Shown: positions 16,270-23,704 of the stretch, piece by piece
How the letters are laid out: each line of letters begins with the position of its first letter
Position numbering within the stretch: the stretch's first letter is position 1
Assembly: GCA_031383555.1 (NCBI GenBank)
Contig: JANMZR010000030.1
Span: 1-24,284, forward strand
Source: JANMZR01 sp031383555
GTDB taxonomy: Bacteria > Bacteroidota > Bacteroidia > Cytophagales > Spirosomataceae
Direction: 5' to 3'
Length of the DNA stretch: 24,284 nucleotides
The notes under the pieces: generated by a model
Told to the model about the DNA's origin: nothing
Databases searched by the model: none
Seen by the model: only the letters and a program-made list of their open reading frames with translations
Translations under genes and position numbers: made by a program

Positions 16270-16960
16270 ATTTTGCATTGGAAGGTATTGCGTAATTTGC
16301 CAATTTTGAGTCAATTTTTTCATTGATTTTAATATCGGAATATTTCGTTTTCACAATAACAGAATCTTTTGCAGAGAAATAATCAATTTGGGTAATGCTT
16401 AAGGGGAAATCCGAATTGCCTATTTTCTGATATTCAGCATAATAGATTTTTTTTACTATCTTATTTTGGCCATCTATATATTTTGAATAAATAGGGTTGC
16501 CGTCTTTATGAACAAGCTCAACTTGCTTAATATCCTTTTCAACTTTTGGAGGTGACTGCCAAGTAGTAACCAAAAGGTTATTGTCAAATTTAGAATTTTT
16601 GTTAATAAAACCCATTTTTCTCAAACCCATATCCTCCTTATATTTATTGAAAAAATAGTAAAATTGGGTTGTTTCTGTACCGAATTGAAAGTTTACCTGT
16701 TGGGTTATTGTGTTTTTTTTAGGATCATATATTTTCAATTCACCTTTTGAAGTATTAAAAATGTATTGTTCAAAGGGTGTAGTATAATGGCTAATCATAT
16801 TGCCACCAGCTATTTTATAAAATATTTCGCCATTTAATACCACAACTTTTCCTGCTCTTATTGTTCTTGTATTTAATTTGGCGCTTATTGCCGATTGAGC
16901 TATTAAATTGGTATTTACCATTAAGATAAAACCAAATAGTAATGTTAGTTTTTTAAACAT
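16259..16960 (-). CDS. LolA-like outer-membrane lipoprotein carrier family protein
   Basis: A 233-residue protein with a signal peptide (MFKKLTLLFGFILMVNTNLIAQ). The beta-rich mature part contains strands such as GEIFYKIAGGNMISHYTTPF, ELKIYDPKKNT and VELVHKDGNPIYSKY, then a last part FPLSITQIDYFSAKDS and ANYAIPSNAKYVK. This fits LolA/LppX-type lipid-binding proteins, which carry lipids or lipoproteins across the periplasm. It is the first gene of the four-gene operon and overlaps the yidD-like gene by 11 bases. It is longer than E. coli LolA (about 200 residues) and may carry a different cargo. Family assignment rests on pattern, not on an alignment. Confidence 0.72.
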   Translation of the reverse strand: MFKKLTLLFGFILMVNTNLIAQSAISAKLNTRTIRAGKVVVLNGEIFYKIAGGNMISHYTTPFEQYIFNTSKGELKIYDPKKNTITQQVNFQFGTETTQFYYFFNKYKEDMGLRKMGFINKNSKFDNNLLVTTWQSPPKVEKDIKQVELVHKDGNPIYSKYIDGQNKIVKKIYYAEYQKIGNSDFPLSITQIDYFSAKDSVIVKTKYSDIKINEKIDSKLANYAIPSNAKYVK

Positions 16961-16980
16961 TTAAAAAGCTTTTATTTTCA

Positions 16981-16988
16981 CAAATTTA
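16981..16988 (-). promoter_or_regulatory. Candidate -7 box of the LolA-YidD-TPR operon
   Basis: On the minus strand TAAATTTG matches TAnnTTTG. Transcription would start near 16977, about 17 bases before ATG 16960. No good -33 box is seen; that position falls in the terminator stem of the preceding gene. Confidence 0.35.
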
Positions 16989-17001
16989 AAGCTTATAAAT
17001 T

Positions 17002-17057
17002 AAAAAAGCCTCAAAATACCCATTGCATATTATTGCAATAAATATTTTGAGACTTTT
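17002..17057 (-). terminator. Terminator of the beta-barrel protein gene
   Basis: The stem pairs 17004-17018 with 17043-17057 (nine pairs CTCAAAATA/TATTTTGAG, one C-A mismatch, then AAAAG/CTTTT). The loop holds a smaller ATTGCA/TGCAAT hairpin. On the minus strand the stem runs into a U-rich end (plus A run 17002-17007). It begins 17 bases after the stop of the gene at 17074. Confidence 0.7.
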
Positions 17058-17073
17058 AAAAACAATTCTTTTA

Positions 17074-17586
17074 TTAGAACTTAAAAGTTAGGCCAACAGT
17101 AGCATTACTGTGTCCCCCGGCGCCAAGTTCCATTAAGCCAGCAATATTCTTATTGAAATAGTACCTACCACCAATAAAACCACCAAAGTAAATACCACTG
17201 TTATTTGTATTGTATCCGAAACCGAAATCGTCTTTCCACTTATAATTTCTGTAGCCTAAGCCAGCTCCTGCATATAAATCTATTTTATCGTTTCCTAAAT
17301 TCAATAATTTATTCACATGGTATGAGCCACGTGCTCCTATATATAATATATTAAATCCGTAATTGCCACCATAGCTCAAATAACTTATTGAACCACCAGC
17401 TGAAATATCTTCAGTAACGCCAACTTCTAGTGCAGCTGTAAGTGGAATTCCTCCTGAGTAATAAGAATTTAAACCAATTCCAACATTTAGTAATTTATCG
17501 CCTTTTTGATACTGTGCATTTGCATTTTGAGCATTGAATATAAACACTGCTCCAATTAATAGAAAACCTAAGTGTATTTTTTTCAT
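17074..17586 (-). CDS. Small outer-membrane beta-barrel protein
   Basis: A 170-residue protein with a clear signal peptide (MKKIHLGFLLIGAVFIFNAQ, then NANA|QYQ). A Gly/Tyr-rich mature part of alternating strands follows: LLNVGIGLNSYYSGGIPL, DISAGGSISYLSYG, LYAGAGLGYRNY, IYFGGFIGGRYYF. It ends AGGHSNATVGLTFKF with the terminal Phe typical of outer-membrane barrels. The number of strands suggests an eight-stranded OmpA/OmpX-like barrel. No ligand can be inferred. It is divergent from feoA across about 365 bases and has its own terminator. Confidence 0.85.
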   Translation of the reverse strand: MKKIHLGFLLIGAVFIFNAQNANAQYQKGDKLLNVGIGLNSYYSGGIPLTAALEVGVTEDISAGGSISYLSYGGNYGFNILYIGARGSYHVNKLLNLGNDKIDLYAGAGLGYRNYKWKDDFGFGYNTNNSGIYFGGFIGGRYYFNKNIAGLMELGAGGHSNATVGLTFKF

Positions 17587-17951
17587 GATAGTAATTTGTT
17601 TGTTTATTTTATTTAAAATTTAATACTTTTTCAAAGTAAAAAAAAACTTACCTATTATCCGTAATAAAAGGTAAATAACTTGTAAATTATTTAGTAAGCG
17701 GTAACAAATACAAATAAAAACAATTTTTAGATATCTACAAATGTTTATTTGTTATTTATTAATGAAATTTCATTTTTTGGATTTTACCCCAAGAACTAAA
17801 ATATTAAAAAAAGGTTCGTTAACTTTGTGTTGTTTTGAATTAGTCTAAATAAGTTTGATCATTTTTATATGCTAAGCTTATATTGACTACCAAAAACAAT
17901 ATAGGTTAAGAATAAATTAAGCCTATTTTTTTAAAATTGATTTGTAATAGG
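17587..17951. other. Divergent intergenic region between the barrel gene and feoA
   Basis: About 365 bases of very AT-rich sequence with no convincing gene. Only the feo promoter and operator candidates (17824-17857) are recognised. I find no exact TAnnTTTG box for the barrel gene on the minus strand. Confidence 0.6.
17824..17857 (+). promoter_or_regulatory. Candidate feo promoter with a palindromic operator-like site
   Basis: TTTG (17824-17827) and TAAGTTTG (17850-17857, exact TAnnTTTG) are 22 bases apart. Directly before the -7 box lies TTAGTCTAA (17840-17848), a TTAG-N-CTAA palindrome flanked by AA and AT. It resembles half of the TTAG...CTAA sites bound by iron- or manganese-dependent DtxR/IdeR/MntR repressors. 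A regulator bound there would block the promoter. Transcription would start near 17861, about 90 bases before feoA. An overlapping TAACTTTG (17820-17827) is a second possible -7 box. Repressor identity is inference. Confidence 0.4.
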
Positions 17952-18179
17952 ATGTTGACACAAAGGACTTTGGCAAGCTTGAAAATAGGCGAAAAAGCGG
18001 TTGTTGTAGGTTTCACTGACGAAATTCTTTCTCTAAAATTTTTAGAAATGGGACTTTTACCTGGTACCGAGCTTATCTTGAATCAGATTGCCCCAATGGG
18101 CGACCCAATTGCAATAAAAATTGCCGATTATTTATTGGCCATAAGAATAGATGAAGCCGAAACTGTTTTGGTGATTTAG
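17952..18179 (+). CDS. feoA: Ferrous iron transport protein A
   Basis: A 75-residue SH3-like protein (MLTQRTLASLKIGEKAVV, GFTDEILSLKFLEMGLLPGTELI, then IAIKIADYLLAIRIDEAETVLV), a small cytoplasmic partner of FeoB. I start it at ATG 17952; a TTG five codons upstream (17937) would only add MICNR, which the family does not have. It is separated from feoB by 167 bases filled with octamer repeats, a wide gap for feoAB, yet the pair surely works together. It is likely iron-regulated through the upstream operator-like site. Confidence 0.93.
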   Translation: MLTQRTLASLKIGEKAVVVGFTDEILSLKFLEMGLLPGTELILNQIAPMGDPIAIKIADYLLAIRIDEAETVLVI

Positions 18180-18181
18180 GA

Positions 18182-18237
18182 GTTTTAATGTTAAATGGTT
18201 AAATGGTTAAATGGTTTTATTGTTTTATTGTTTTTTG
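18182..18237 (+). repeat. Octamer-period GTTT array after feoA
   Basis: Seven consecutive 8-base units start at 18182, 18190, 18198, 18206, 18214, 18222 and 18230 (GTTTTAAT, three identical GTTAAATG, two identical GTTTTATT, GTTTTTTG). It begins 2 bases after the feoA stop codon. It is the most regular array in the window. Confidence 0.85.
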
Positions 18238-18254
18238 TTGATTTGACGCCTTTT

Positions 18255-18346
18255 AAACCTAATAAATTACAAAAACTTAAAAACTATTGCAATCAACAAA
18301 CTTTTAAACTTTTAAAATTAACAAACTTACAAACTATCAAACTTAC
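18255..18346 (+). repeat. Octamer-period AAAC array ending at the feoB start
   Basis: AAAC-type words begin at 18255, 18273, 18281, 18298, 18306, 18314 (AAAA), 18323, 18331 and 18339, mostly 8 apart (one step of 9, two steps of 17-18). The last unit AAACTTAC ends at 18346 and the feoB TTG begins at 18347. The array is partly complementary to the GTTT array after feoA, so the feoA-feoB message could form a loose hairpin. Confidence 0.8.
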
Positions 18347-20464
18347 TTGAGTAATCGACCAAAAATAGCTTTATTAGGCAATCCAAATTCTGGTAAAACC
18401 TCACTCTTCAATCAGCTTACTGGTTTAAGGCAAAAAACTGGCAATTTTCCTGGTGTTACTGTTGATAAAATGACTGGTCCGTGGAAGCTCAATGCTGAAA
18501 ATACTGCCGAAATTTTAGATTTGCCAGGTATTTATAGCATTTATCCCAAAACTCCAGATGAACAAGTAGTACTCGATGTATTAGCTAACCCTGGGAATGA
18601 CCTTTTTCCTGATTTGGCAATAGTGGTGGCCGATGCCTCCAATCTGAAGCGTAATTTATTGCTTTTTTCACAAGTTAGGGATCTCGGTATCCCTGCAGTT
18701 TTAGCACTTAATATGCTTGATGTTGCTGAAAATCAAGGCATTATAATTAACTCATTGAAGCTTGCACGTGAGCTGAACGTGCCCGTTGCAGAAATAAATT
18801 CGAAAAAAGGAATTGGCTTGAATGGTTTGAAGCTAGAAGTGTTAAAAGCCTTAGAAAAGAAATATGCTTCTAATGATATTTTGCCAGTTGCATATAGTGC
18901 AGAAATGATTGCAGAAATTGGAACCAAAATAGGCCCAGTTGATGATTATATGGCGCTCTTATGGCTTTCAGAGTATGAAAAAATGGCTTTTTTCTCGAAG
19001 GAAAAACTTCAAATATTTAGTGAGATTAGTGATAAATTTAGCTGGAATAAAATTAGTTATGAAGCTGACGATACCATTAAGCGATATGAAATACTCAATG
19101 AAATAGTTGAAAATTGCACTTTTAAAACTGAAATAGAAGTCAATAAAGAAAGCTGGACCACTCGGCTCGATAAAATATTTTTGCACCGATTTTGGGGTTA
19201 TTTTATATTTTTATTTATCCTATTCATTGTATTTCAAGCGGTATTTACTTGGGCACAATACCCAACAGATCTTATCGACACAGGTATTGCCAATCTTAAT
19301 AATTACCTTAAGAACAATTTGCCTAAAAGCCAACTTACTGATTTATTAACGGACGGACTATTGTCTGGAATTGGCGGCGTTATAGTTTTTATACCTCAAA
19401 TTGCATTTTTGTTTGCATTTATCTCAATACTTGAAGAGTCTGGCTATATGTCAAGAGTAATGTTTATAATGGACAAACTCATGCGCAGGTTTGGCTTAAG
19501 TGGAAGATCTGTTGTGCCATTAATATCAAGTGTAGCATGTGCAGTGCCAGCTATAATGGCCACTAGAAGTATCTCAAGTTGGAAAGATCGACTCATTACC
19601 ATTATGGTGGCACCATTGATGAGTTGCTCAGCTCGCTTGCCTATTTATACAATATTAATTGCACTTGTAGTTCCAGACAGAAAGGGTTTATTTGGAATGG
19701 TAAATTTGCAAGGTTTGGCACTTTTTGGGCTATATATGCTAGGTTTTGTAGCAGCTGTGCTTTCGGCATTGGTTATGAAATTTATATTAAAACCAACCGA
19801 TAGAAGTTATTTTGTGATGGAATTACCAACCTATAAAGGGCCAAGGTTTGAGCATGTTGCAATTTCAATTATAAATAGTGTAAAAGCATTTGTATTTGAA
19901 GCAGGAAAAGTAATAGTGGCCATATCAATAATACTTTGGGTTTTAGCAAGTTATGGGCCTGGAAATGCTATGCAGGATGCTGAAAATAGGATTTTGAAAG
20001 AATATTCAAGCTTACCAAAACAAGAAATTCAAAATAAAGTCGCTTCGCAACGATTGGAATATTCATATGCAGGTTATTTTGGGAAAATGATTGAACCAGC
20101 AATAAAGCCATTAGGTTACGATTGGAAAATTGGTATCGCTTTAATTACTTCATTTGCGTCTATAGAAGTTTTTGTAGGTACTATGTCGACAATCTTTAGT
20201 ATTGGTACTGAGGTAGATGCTGAATGTTCAACCATAAAAGACCGGATAGCAGCGGAGATAAACCCTGAAACGGGTAAGCCAATGTATACACCGGCTTTAG
20301 GCTTTTCACTTCTTATTTTTTATGCTTTTGCAATGCAATGTATGAGCACATTGGCAACTACCTACCGAGAAACTAAGAATTGGAAATACCCCATAATTCA
20401 ATTGGTTTATATGACTACTTTAGCTTATATTTCAGCGTTTATAGTGTATCAGTTGATGAAATAA
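18347..20464 (+). CDS. feoB: Ferrous iron transporter B
   Basis: A 705-residue inner-membrane Fe(II) importer with a cytoplasmic G domain. It begins at a TTG (MSNRPKIALLGNPNSGKTS), with G1 at residues 11-19, G2 near the Thr-rich TGNFPGVTVD, G3 DLPG, and G4 NMLD. A helical domain follows to ~270. The membrane part has the Gate motifs: SVACAVPAIMATRSI and MSCSARLPIYTIL (Cys-containing, both conserved). It ends in several hydrophobic helices. Length is normal. The TTG start fits the family alignment and there is no nearby ATG. Upstream is an octamer array ending exactly at the start; downstream the mirror array begins 5 bases after the stop. Confidence 0.97.
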   Translation: MSNRPKIALLGNPNSGKTSLFNQLTGLRQKTGNFPGVTVDKMTGPWKLNAENTAEILDLPGIYSIYPKTPDEQVVLDVLANPGNDLFPDLAIVVADASNLKRNLLLFSQVRDLGIPAVLALNMLDVAENQGIIINSLKLARELNVPVAEINSKKGIGLNGLKLEVLKALEKKYASNDILPVAYSAEMIAEIGTKIGPVDDYMALLWLSEYEKMAFFSKEKLQIFSEISDKFSWNKISYEADDTIKRYEILNEIVENCTFKTEIEVNKESWTTRLDKIFLHRFWGYFIFLFILFIVFQAVFTWAQYPTDLIDTGIANLNNYLKNNLPKSQLTDLLTDGLLSGIGGVIVFIPQIAFLFAFISILEESGYMSRVMFIMDKLMRRFGLSGRSVVPLISSVACAVPAIMATRSISSWKDRLITIMVAPLMSCSARLPIYTILIALVVPDRKGLFGMVNLQGLALFGLYMLGFVAAVLSALVMKFILKPTDRSYFVMELPTYKGPRFEHVAISIINSVKAFVFEAGKVIVAISIILWVLASYGPGNAMQDAENRILKEYSSLPKQEIQNKVASQRLEYSYAGYFGKMIEPAIKPLGYDWKIGIALITSFASIEVFVGTMSTIFSIGTEVDAECSTIKDRIAAEINPETGKPMYTPALGFSLLIFYAFAMQCMSTLATTYRETKNWKYPIIQLVYMTTLAYISAFIVYQLMK

Positions 20465-20469
20465 AACAA

Positions 20470-20522
20470 GTTTTAGATTTTGAAAAAAGTTTGGAGATTT
20501 AAAACAAGTTAGAAACAAGTTT
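20470..20522 (+). repeat. Irregular GTTT array after feoB
   Basis: GTTT/ATTT/TTTT words begin at 20470, 20478, 20489, 20497, 20508 (GTTA) and 20519, with steps of 8 or 11. It follows the feoB stop by 5 bases. Confidence 0.55.
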
Positions 20523-20570
20523 GAAAATTATAACCAGTAAACTACCCATACAACATACTATTAATCTTAC

Positions 20571-20616
20571 AAACTCACAAACAAAAAAACTGCCAAACTA
20601 CAAGACTTTAACACTA
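20571..20616 (+). repeat. Octamer-period AAAC array ending at the M16 peptidase start
   Basis: AAAC-type words start at 20571, 20579, 20587, 20595 and 20603 (AGAC), exactly 8 apart, then ACAC at 20611. The peptidase ATG is at 20617. One more AAAC lies at 20539. Confidence 0.75.
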
Positions 20617-21855
20617 ATGATTAAATACCAGCAATTTACTCTTGACAACGGCCTACATGTAATTGTACATGAAGATCACACTACACCTATGGCAGCCTTA
20701 AATATTTGCTATAATGTAGGCTCAAGAGATGAGGATGAAAATAAAACTGGCTTTGCTCATTTATTCGAACATTTGATGTTTGGAGGGTCTAAAAATATAC
20801 CATCTTACGATACACCTTTGCAAAAAGTTGGCGCTGAAAACAATGCTTTTACTAGCCCCGATATAACAAACTACTATATTACGCTCCCTTCTGTAAATAT
20901 TGAAACCGCTTTTTGGTTGGAATCTGACCGGATGTTGAGTTTATCATTTGATCCTCAGGTACTTGAAGTGCAGCGAAAGGTGGTTATTGAAGAGTTCAAG
21001 CAACGATATTTAAACCAACCATATGGTGATGCTTGGTTAAAGCTTCGTCCGCTGGCATATGAAGTTCATCCTTATCGTTGGGCTACTATTGGCATGGATA
21101 TTTCACATATTCAGCAGGCAGTAATGGACGATGTGAGGGCTTTTTTTTACAAATATTATTTGCCTAATAATGCAGTAATGGTGGTAGCTGGAAACGTTAC
21201 ACTCGAGCAGGTAAAACAACTTTCAAAGAAATGGTTTGGCCCAATACCAGCTGGTAAAAAGCCAATTAGAAATATAAAAGCCGAACCTAAACAAGTTTAT
21301 GCTAAAACTTTAGATGTTGAGGCGAAGGTGCCACTTGATGTTATTTATAAAACCTATCATATGCCGGGCAGATATGATGATAGTTTTTATGCAGTCGATT
21401 TATTTAGTGACATTCTAGGAAGAGGGAAGTCATCGAGACTTCATGAATATTTAGTAAAGAAAAGCCAATTATTTGGATCAATTTCTGCTTATGTAACTGC
21501 TTCGTTGGATCCTGGTTTGTTGATTATCCAAGGAAATATGAACAATGGAGTAAGCTTTGAGCAAGCAGAACTAGCTATTAATCAAGTAGTTGGTGAATTA
21601 ATTTATGGAAATATTAACGATAATGAGCTTGATAAAGTTAAAAATCAAGCGCTCACAACACATGCTTTTTCAGAAATTGAACTTCTAAATAGAGCAATGG
21701 CTTTAGCTTTTGGGGCAAATGCGGGAAATGTTAATTATCCAAATGAAGAAATGGGAAAAATTGAAAGCTTAACTAAAAGTAGCATAGTGGAGCAGGCCAG
21801 AATAGTTATGATGCCAGAAAACTGCTCCACTATGTTTTATAAGGCTGTTTCTTGA
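20617..21855 (+). CDS. M16-family zinc peptidase
   Basis: A 412-residue zinc metallopeptidase of the pitrilysin/processing-peptidase family. The inverted zinc motif is HLFEH (His48, Glu51, His52), with the third ligand region at EE near residues 125-126 (VVIEEFKQR). The C-terminal inactive half (GPIPAGKKPIRN onwards, GRGKSSRLHEYLV) is present. I start it at ATG 20617: a longer frame from TTG 20521 would translate the AAAC array as a Thr/Asn/Lys-rich tail unrelated to the family. No signal peptide is seen from this start, so it may be cytoplasmic. It is followed by ispF after 14 bases, so the two are probably co-transcribed. Confidence 0.92.
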   Translation: MIKYQQFTLDNGLHVIVHEDHTTPMAALNICYNVGSRDEDENKTGFAHLFEHLMFGGSKNIPSYDTPLQKVGAENNAFTSPDITNYYITLPSVNIETAFWLESDRMLSLSFDPQVLEVQRKVVIEEFKQRYLNQPYGDAWLKLRPLAYEVHPYRWATIGMDISHIQQAVMDDVRAFFYKYYLPNNAVMVVAGNVTLEQVKQLSKKWFGPIPAGKKPIRNIKAEPKQVYAKTLDVEAKVPLDVIYKTYHMPGRYDDSFYAVDLFSDILGRGKSSRLHEYLVKKSQLFGSISAYVTASLDPGLLIIQGNMNNGVSFEQAELAINQVVGELIYGNINDNELDKVKNQALTTHAFSEIELLNRAMALAFGANAGNVNYPNEEMGKIESLTKSSIVEQARIVMMPENCSTMFYKAVS

Positions 21856-21869
21856 TAAAATAATTAAAA

Positions 21870-22352
21870 ATGAAAATTAGAATTGGATTAGGTTATGATG
21901 TTCATCGATTAGTTGAAAATCATCCCTTCTATTTGGGAGGTGTTTTGGTGCCTCATACACATGGCGCATTTGGGCACTCAGATGCTGATGTAGTGCTTCA
22001 TGTAATTTGTGATGCCCTTTTAGGTGCTGCCAATTTGCGTAATATCGGTTACCATTTTTCAGATAAAGATCCGCAATGGAAGGGTGCAAATAGTAAATTA
22101 TTTTTAGAAAAAGTATTGGAAATGATAACTAAAAAAGGTTATTCAATAGGCAATATTGATGTAACTATTGTACTTCAAGAACCAAAGCTTAATCCATATA
22201 TACCTGAAATGAAGGTAGTTATAGCGGGAATACTTAAAATTGATGTTGAAGATATTTCAATTAAAGCAACTACCTCTGAACATATTGGCTTCGTGGGTAG
22301 GGGAGAAGGTGTAGCCGCTCATTGCGTGGCTTTAATTGAAAAAACCATTTGA
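21870..22352 (+). CDS. ispF: 2-C-methyl-D-erythritol 2,4-cyclodiphosphate synthase
   Basis: A 160-residue enzyme of the non-mevalonate isoprenoid pathway, which cyclises CDP-methylerythritol 2-phosphate in a homotrimer. Zinc ligands are in place: Asp10 and His12 (GYDVHR) and His44 (HSDADVVLHV). The C-terminal part TTSEHIGFVGRGEGVAAHCVALI carries the nucleotide-binding loop. Length is normal. It overlaps nothing and lies 14 bases after the M16 peptidase. Its presence shows that the organism makes isoprenoids by the MEP route. Confidence 0.97.
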   Translation: MKIRIGLGYDVHRLVENHPFYLGGVLVPHTHGAFGHSDADVVLHVICDALLGAANLRNIGYHFSDKDPQWKGANSKLFLEKVLEMITKKGYSIGNIDVTIVLQEPKLNPYIPEMKVVIAGILKIDVEDISIKATTSEHIGFVGRGEGVAAHCVALIEKTI

Positions 22353-22358
22353 TTTTTT

Positions 22359-22378
22359 TCAGAAAACTTGATTTCTGA
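22359..22378. repeat. Short hairpin after ispF
   Basis: TCAGAAA (22359-22365) and TTTCTGA (22372-22378) form a 7-bp stem. On the plus strand no U run follows, so I do not call it a terminator. Confidence 0.4.
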
Positions 22379-22384
22379 TAAAAA

Positions 22385-22446
22385 TTTCGGCTAAAGCCTC
22401 TAATTTATGCATTTTAACATCGGGCTAAAGCCCGATTCAATTCAAA
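22385..22446. repeat. REP-like element with two GGCTAAAGCC palindromes
   Basis: Two palindromic cores lie 32 bases apart: GGCTAAAGCC (22389-22398, 4-bp arms) and ATCGGGCTAAAGCCCGAT (22419-22436, 8-bp arms, AA loop). A tail TCAATTCAAATG follows. Both share the same GGCT-AA-AGCC centre. This CGGGCTAAAGCCCG type is one I recall as a dispersed REP-like repeat of Bacteroidota, possibly spread by RAYT transposases. It sits between the convergent ispF and the acyltransferase gene. Confidence 0.65.
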
Positions 22447-22514
22447 TGACAATAACATATTTATAGTCAATGTATTAAAAATAAAAAAAATAGTATCTCT
22501 TTATATTTTCACAA

Positions 22515-23699
22515 TTAAATTCTAATAAATAGTTTCTTTTTAAACATCCAATATAGAATCAGCCATAAAAAAAACAATATTATAGTGCCAGAAACAAGGG
22601 TTTCTTTACCAGCACCCAATATTCCAAATAGCTGGTTACCGAAGTGAATTTCAAATGAATTTTTAATGAATTCTGTAATTGTATGGGCCATTACATAAGC
22701 GGCAATAGAGTTCATGCCTATTATTTTTAACCAAAAAAATGGCCTTCTGTAATTTTTCATATCGATAATAAAATAGAATATTGATAGAAATAGAAAACAG
22801 ACTCCACCACTAAATAATACCCATGCTGGTGTCCAAATACGTTTTACTATTGGGCAAATACCTAAAAAATGTATAGCTAATCCACTCAATATTAGCACAA
22901 TACCATATAGCAAAAACTTTTTTAACTTTTCGGTATTAGGTAAATTTGTTTTAAAAATATTACCCGCCAATAAGCCCAAAAGCATAGTAGCCAATGTTGG
23001 AATAAAGCTTATTGTGGCATAACCACCACCGCTATATTCAAAAACCTTAGTTCTTGGCCAAATATTCATAAACCACCTGTCAAATGCCCAAGCCAGATTT
23101 GTATTTTTGTTCCAATGTGCCGCAAAACCATTTAAATTATGTTCCCAATTTTGAACTACGCCTGCAGAATTATAATCAAAATTTGCAGCTGGTAATGGAT
23201 AAATCGCAAATGCCAGCCAATACAAAACCAAAATAAGAATACAAGAAATAATTTGAAATCGTGGCGAGTTCCAAGCTAATAAATATAGAAATGTATAACC
23301 AAAACCAATTTGTGTTAAGGTATCGTCAAATGTCCAATTGGTTGATTCAGAATGCATTGATCTTAAAAATACACCTAATAAAATCAAAATAAGTGACCGT
23401 TTTATGGCTCTAAATATCCCATTTGATGCGCTAGTTTTTAATTTATAATTTGAAATTGAATAGGGTAGCACTACGCCCACTAAAAATGAAAACGAAGGTT
23501 GAATCATATCATGGAGGCTGCATCCTACCCACTCCACATGCGATTGATGCCATGCCAATATTGACCAAAAAGTGCTCCCGGAGTTGTTTTCAGCCACTTT
23601 AGCTAATTCTAATACTTCGGCCATCATTAAAAGCATTACAAAGCCCCTGTATACATCGGCAGACTCGATTCTTTGATTTTCGATAATTTTGGTTTCCAT
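22515..23699 (-). CDS. HGSNAT/NagX-like membrane acyltransferase (DUF5009/DUF1624 type)
   Basis: A 394-residue protein with about 10 hydrophobic segments. Near the N-terminus it has the family pattern ESADVYRGFVMLLMM (~residues 12-26), then HVEWVGCSLHDMIQPSFSFL (~54-73). This is the H--W-G---D---P-F-F block of the heparan-alpha-glucosaminide N-acetyltransferase family. Human HGSNAT moves acetyl from acetyl-CoA to lysosomal glucosamine across a membrane; bacterial members (NagX) are tied to amino-sugar use, but substrates are mostly unknown. Here the neighbour is coaE (CoA synthesis, 5 bases away), so a link to acetyl-CoA is suggestive only. Substrate is unknown. Confidence 0.8.
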   Translation of the reverse strand: METKIIENQRIESADVYRGFVMLLMMAEVLELAKVAENNSGSTFWSILAWHQSHVEWVGCSLHDMIQPSFSFLVGVVLPYSISNYKLKTSASNGIFRAIKRSLILILLGVFLRSMHSESTNWTFDDTLTQIGFGYTFLYLLAWNSPRFQIISCILILVLYWLAFAIYPLPAANFDYNSAGVVQNWEHNLNGFAAHWNKNTNLAWAFDRWFMNIWPRTKVFEYSGGGYATISFIPTLATMLLGLLAGNIFKTNLPNTEKLKKFLLYGIVLILSGLAIHFLGICPIVKRIWTPAWVLFSGGVCFLFLSIFYFIIDMKNYRRPFFWLKIIGMNSIAAYVMAHTITEFIKNSFEIHFGNQLFGILGAGKETLVSGTIILFFLWLILYWMFKKKLFIRI

Positions 23700-23704
23700 T
23701 AATT

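Noticed and set aside
16270..16323. Longer YidD start at ATG 16323
   Set aside because: It would overlap the LolA-like gene by 65 bases and place a polar stretch before the signal peptide; ATG 16269 gives a standard signal.
17587..17760. Promoter of the beta-barrel gene
   Set aside because: Only boxes with mismatches or wrong spacing could be found on the minus strand.
18182..18346. CRISPR array
   Set aside because: Units are 8 bases with no spacers and no cas genes.
20521..20616. N-terminal extension of the M16 peptidase from TTG 20521
   Set aside because: The extra 32 codons are translated octamer array, low in complexity and outside the family alignment; ATG 20617 begins directly with the family's first strand.
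22359..22378. Terminator for ispF
   Set aside because: The hairpin is followed by A-rich sequence rather than a U run on the plus strand.
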